64,000 nucleotides of DNA from Castor canadensis (taxonomy: Eukaryota > Chordata > Mammalia > Rodentia > Castoridae), in assembly GCF_047511655.1 (NCBI RefSeq), contig NC_133394.1, positions 60,048,501 to 60,112,500 on the forward strand, given 5' to 3'. The stretch's first letter is position 1, and each line of letters begins with the position of its first letter. This document shows, in pieces, positions 60,122 through 64,000 of the stretch. The notes under the pieces were generated by a model, which had not been told where the DNA came from, ran no database searches, and saw only the letters and a program-made list of their open reading frames with translations. The position numbers were made by a program, and so were the translations under genes.

Positions 60122-62326
60122 CTAGGAGGAGGAAAATTGAAATACACATTCGGCCCGATGGGGAGCGGTGTGATCCATCCTAACTCCCTGTGCCTCGTGT
60201 GCAGAGGCTGCTGACAGCATGGTTCTCCCGGAGCTTCAGGAAGGCCAAAGGCCACGCCCCAGATGGAGCCTCTGGAGAAGGACCTGGGGACGACCCACTG
60301 AGAACAGGTGGGAAAAAGCAGGGATTCCACCAAGACAGAGAAAAGGCTAACTTCAATACTTGGATGCCTGGATGGAGATCAAAGATCTCTCGGAGCACTG
60401 GACAAGGACGGCTGTGCCTGACTTCCACCTGGACGCTATCTGGGGCCCTCTGATATCTACCCTCCCGTCAGTGGACATAATCGCCTGGATGATTCTTGCG
60501 CAGCGCACGTTCCAGGACAGGTCTTTTTCAGGTACAGTGCTGCGTGCACTGATGTACTCCACCCTCGTGGGTGCCTGCAAATATTGCGGCTGGCCTATCT
60601 TCCAAAGCAAAAGGAATCCCTTTTGAATGTGGTACACGTCACACGATGGAGACAGATCCTCGACCTCTGGATCCTGTGACAAATACATGCTTCCTCCTGG
60701 AATCTCTCCAGGGAAAATACACACGACCCGTCAACCAGATTCCCTTGGCTTGCTGCCGTGAGGGGCTTCAGCTAAGTAGGTAAGTAAGGAATCGCCTTGG
60801 GGTACCAAGAAGGGTTACGTTTTCTTAAAATATATGTAGCAGCAAAGGGTCCTGAACTCACATTTCTTCACTAACACCTCTGCCCCGAGTGTCAAGGCCC
60901 CACGGATCTGAAGGCAACTGGCGTGGAGGCAAGCGGACTACGAAAATGAAAATCTGCAAATAACTCACACAGGCTCGTGCCACACTTTAAAGCAGGTCCT
61001 AAACGCAAGGTGCCCTTCCTACATGGATTTCCACCATCAGCCATCCAAAAGGTGAGGAAAGAAGAAAGCAGACAGCTTCTCAACACCTTGAAGAGGTCAC
61101 TCGGTCAGCATGGAAAATGGTAGCATTTTCCACCATGTAAACTGAGGTGCAATTGCGTACAGTCCTGTGGACCTGATTCTGTGACGGGTCAAAATGCGGC
61201 AGGTATTCCCAATGTTTCTCAGGGTGAAAATTAAGAAGCTCTTAAGCTCCGACCAGGTGTACGCGCTGGGACGCAAGAGGATCCTGGTTGAGGATAGCTA
61301 ACGTCACGTGGGGCAATCTGTAAACCACACGTGGAGACTTATCTGATCCTTTTCCGATACACGTGAATGACAGGAGAGGCCAGGGTGTCCCTGGGACCAG
61401 GCGCGGTGTACGCTTTTGCCTCGGAAGGATGAGGTGAGGAGACCGCGAAATGCACAGATACACAGCATTAAAATGCCTCATTCAATGTGGGTTCGCGTTG
61501 CCAAAGTCCAAAGCAGGGTGATTACAAATCAAAGACATGCTTTTAACTTAACGCTTAGGGATGAAGACTGTCAACTTAACAAGAGCAGTTCACTTAGAAA
61601 CGCCCCTCAAGAGCCAACAATTCAAAATTAACAGCAGAGGTCGGACAGAGAGAGAACTGCACAGGGAGCAATCCTGGCACGGGAGAGGAAACAATGGCAA
61701 GATTAAAGCTACAAGTCCGGGAGGGAGGGTGAACATGCCTTGCAGCGTGCAGGCTCAATTCCAGAAGGAGGTGTGAAATGGAGGGAGAAAGAAAGCTTCC
61801 GGTGGCGCCGGGTATGAACTGAAAGAAGGTTCGCAGGTCAAGCTTACTTTGGAATGAGAATAGATTACATCCCATGCCACACCTCTTCAGTCAAGACCCA
61901 CGTGGTAAATGCGTCTCAGTCATGCATACGTGTCATCCCTTCCTGCTCCGTCCCTAGATTCCCAGGGGATGCCACAATGGAGAAGAGTGGGGAGAGGTGA
62001 AATTAGGAAACCTTACCCTACGGTGACATGCAGACAGATAGACTGGTGTACACAAAACGACATAGTGATGGACACTGGGCATACAAAGAAGACAACACCT
62101 ACTTTCCTAGAGGAGTTCAAACAAAGAAAACAGCTTCCCCTAGAACGGTTTTGAGCCTTCTCAAGGCATAAGAGTTTGATTCTTAGCCTGATTCTGGGAG
62201 AGGGCTGGGATTCGGCCTAGGCCACAAATGCCTGCTGCATGCAGAGTAGCTGTGTCATGATTTTCCTGGTAGGAATAGAGGCGTGATCTGAGGCGGGTGT
62301 TTGGGGGGGCATGTTGTAGTGCTTGC

Positions 62327-62494
62327 CTGCGGGTGGAGGTCCTGGCGGAGTAATCCAAAGGTCCGGCTCATCGAGGGACCCCTTCGGATCCTGGCTGCAA
62401 TCGAGGAGACTGGGGGCGCATACGGTCTCCACTGCGTCCCTTGAATCGGTCACGATCACGTGGGTCATCTCGTTGACACGCGCACTCTCTTCAC
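62327..62494 (-). CDS. Exon-like module B6 (hypothetical)
   Basis: Identical in translation to B3, including the Ser to Trp replacement; GC donor retained. Confidence 0.38.
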
Positions 62495-64000
62495 CTAAGT
62501 GGAGAAAAATTTAAATATTAGACTCAGCCTGATGGTGAGGGATGTGATCAATCCTAAGTTCCTCTGCCTGGGTGCACAGGCTGGTGTCAGCGTGGTTCTC
62601 TTCCAAGGGCCGGAGGTCCAAAGGCCATTTCCCAGGATTGAGCCTCGCCAGAAGTTCCTGGGGAGGACTGGCTGGGACAGGGACGAGAAATCAGGCAGTC
62701 AGTAAACACAGAGAGGAAAATCATAAACATTTCAACACCTGGACGGAAACCCGAGGGTCCTAAGTGCATTGGACGAGGATGGCTTTTGCTGTGTTCCACC
62801 TCGGAGACCATCTGAGGCCAGGGGTCACGAATCCACCCTGAAGTCAGTGGACATAATCGCTGAGCGGGTAAATCTCGTGCCCAGCACCCTGTGAGACAGG
62901 TCTCCTTAAATCTCCTGGTGCTGTCTTTAATGCACTTATCCCTCTTGGATGCCTGGGAATACGTTGCCCAGCTCAATTTTGACGGGAGAGAAACCTCCTT
63001 TTGAATGTGGCAGACTCCGTATTACGGACACACATCCCTGACCTCTTGACTCTGTGACAAATACATGCTTCCTTTTGGAAGCACCTTTCCAGGAAACAGT
63101 ACACACAGGTCCCACAACCCTCACTCTTTAAGGCCGCTGCAATGAGGTTTTGCAGCTAAATATTTAGGTAAGCAATCGCTGTTGTAGCCCGATGAGAGGA
63201 AAGTTGTAAAAGAACGTCATGTCACCACCAAGGACTTCCCCTCATAGTTCTTCACTATCACCTGTTCCCTGAAGCATCAAGGCCCTACATTCCTGAAAGG
63301 GAGAACGGTGCGGGGAAGCAGAATATGACAACCAAGTCTGCACCTATCTCAAACACTGCTTGTGCCACACTAATCAACATGTGTCCTTTAGGCAGTGTGC
63401 CCATCCTACACGTATTTTCACCCGAAGCCTTCAAGAGGTGAGGAGAGAAGAAAGAAGATAGGTTCTGAAAAACGGCAGGATGTTCCTGTGTCAGGATGGA
63501 AAAAGATTTCCTTTTCCAGCATGCAAGCCTGAAGGTTGAATTGCATACAATTTGTAGGCCCGGTTTTGTTATGGGCAAAATTGCCGCAGTTATTCTCAAC
63601 GTTTCTAAGTGTGAAAACTAAGATGCTTTGGCCCTTCCCGCAACCTGTACGGACTCCAGCTCCTTGAGGGTTCTGAGGGAGATCGGTTACCATTATCAAG
63701 TCTGATATCGTCCAAACTACACCTGGAGACTTAGAAGAGGCCTTTCCCTGTGTGTGACATTGGATGTCAGAGCCCAGGAAGTAAGTCAATGGGGGCAGAG
63801 AAAGGGTAGGTTTTGGCCACAGAAATAGGAGCTGAGGATACCAGGGAAATACAAAGAAACCCCCACACTTAACCTGCCTCCATGCACGTCGCTTCGCAGT
63901 TCCCGAAGCTCAAGCCAGGGTCATGCAAAATTGAATGCATACGTTTCACATAACGCTCCTGTTTCTAGACTATCAAGCGAACGACAGCGGTTTAACGAGA

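Larger units (their letters stand above)
59830..64000. repeat. Macrosatellite unit 6, cut by the window end (4171 bp visible)
   Basis: The unit continues past 64000, so the true copy number is unknown. It is a mosaic: CGACCCACTGAG and GGCTAACTTC (near 60300-60350) match only unit 5, whereas from about 60870 onward its markers match unit 3. Confidence 0.95.

Noticed and set aside
36212..64000. CRISPR array or bacterial repeat
   Set aside because: The units are kilobases long, directly adjacent and in a mammalian context.

Overview
This is mammalian nuclear DNA, very probably from a castorimorph rodent (beaver-like). The evidence is a family of composite SINEs (a 7SL/B1-like left part joined to a tRNA/ID-like right part) in both orientations, rodent-type LINE-1 copies and a decayed gammaretrovirus-like provirus. 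The species call is inference. There are no bacterial genes, CRISPR arrays, rRNA or tRNA genes. Nearly all open frames are short and occur by chance, inside repeats, or as shadows.

Layout. 1-3665: 3' part of a LINE-1 (+) broken by SINEs. 3666-13884: AT-rich intergenic DNA with scattered SINEs and one unexplained GC-rich block (11380-12335). 13885-18512: LINE-1 (-) with its 5' end present and its 3' end missing. 18513-22146: SINEs and an L1 3' tail. 22147-28300: one complete but dead class I provirus with a 4-bp target duplication, LTRs, Pro-tRNA-type primer site, polypurine tract, a large internal deletion, a duplicated promoter/leader and a nested insertion with a 13-bp target duplication. 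28301-30770: intergenic DNA with a GA and a TA microsatellite. 30770-32434 and 35035-36211: two halves of an old, AT-rich, CpG-depleted repeat monomer. Between them, 32690-34882 (-), lies an intronless, frameshifted relative of the protein phosphatase 4 regulatory subunit PPP4R1. 36212-64000: a macrosatellite-like tandem array running off the window.

The array is the main find. It has five full units of 4723-4724 bp plus 4171 bp of a sixth, almost identical to each other. Each unit is a higher-order dimer of two diverged monomers (A 2372 bp, B 2352 bp in unit 1), while the flanking copy is single and heavily decayed. Each A and each B carries on the minus strand an open 168-bp exon-like segment with an aligned AG acceptor, a donor-like end and phase 1 at both sides. 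All twelve visible copies are open, and a third related version lies in the decayed edge copy. Because 168 is divisible by three and the phases match, these segments could in principle be spliced in series and then into the PPP4R1-like segment, which has a phase-1 acceptor just before it. I do not recognise the 56-residue module. Expression and splicing are untested; everything here comes from reading one sequence by eye, and similarity statements without counts are visual estimates.
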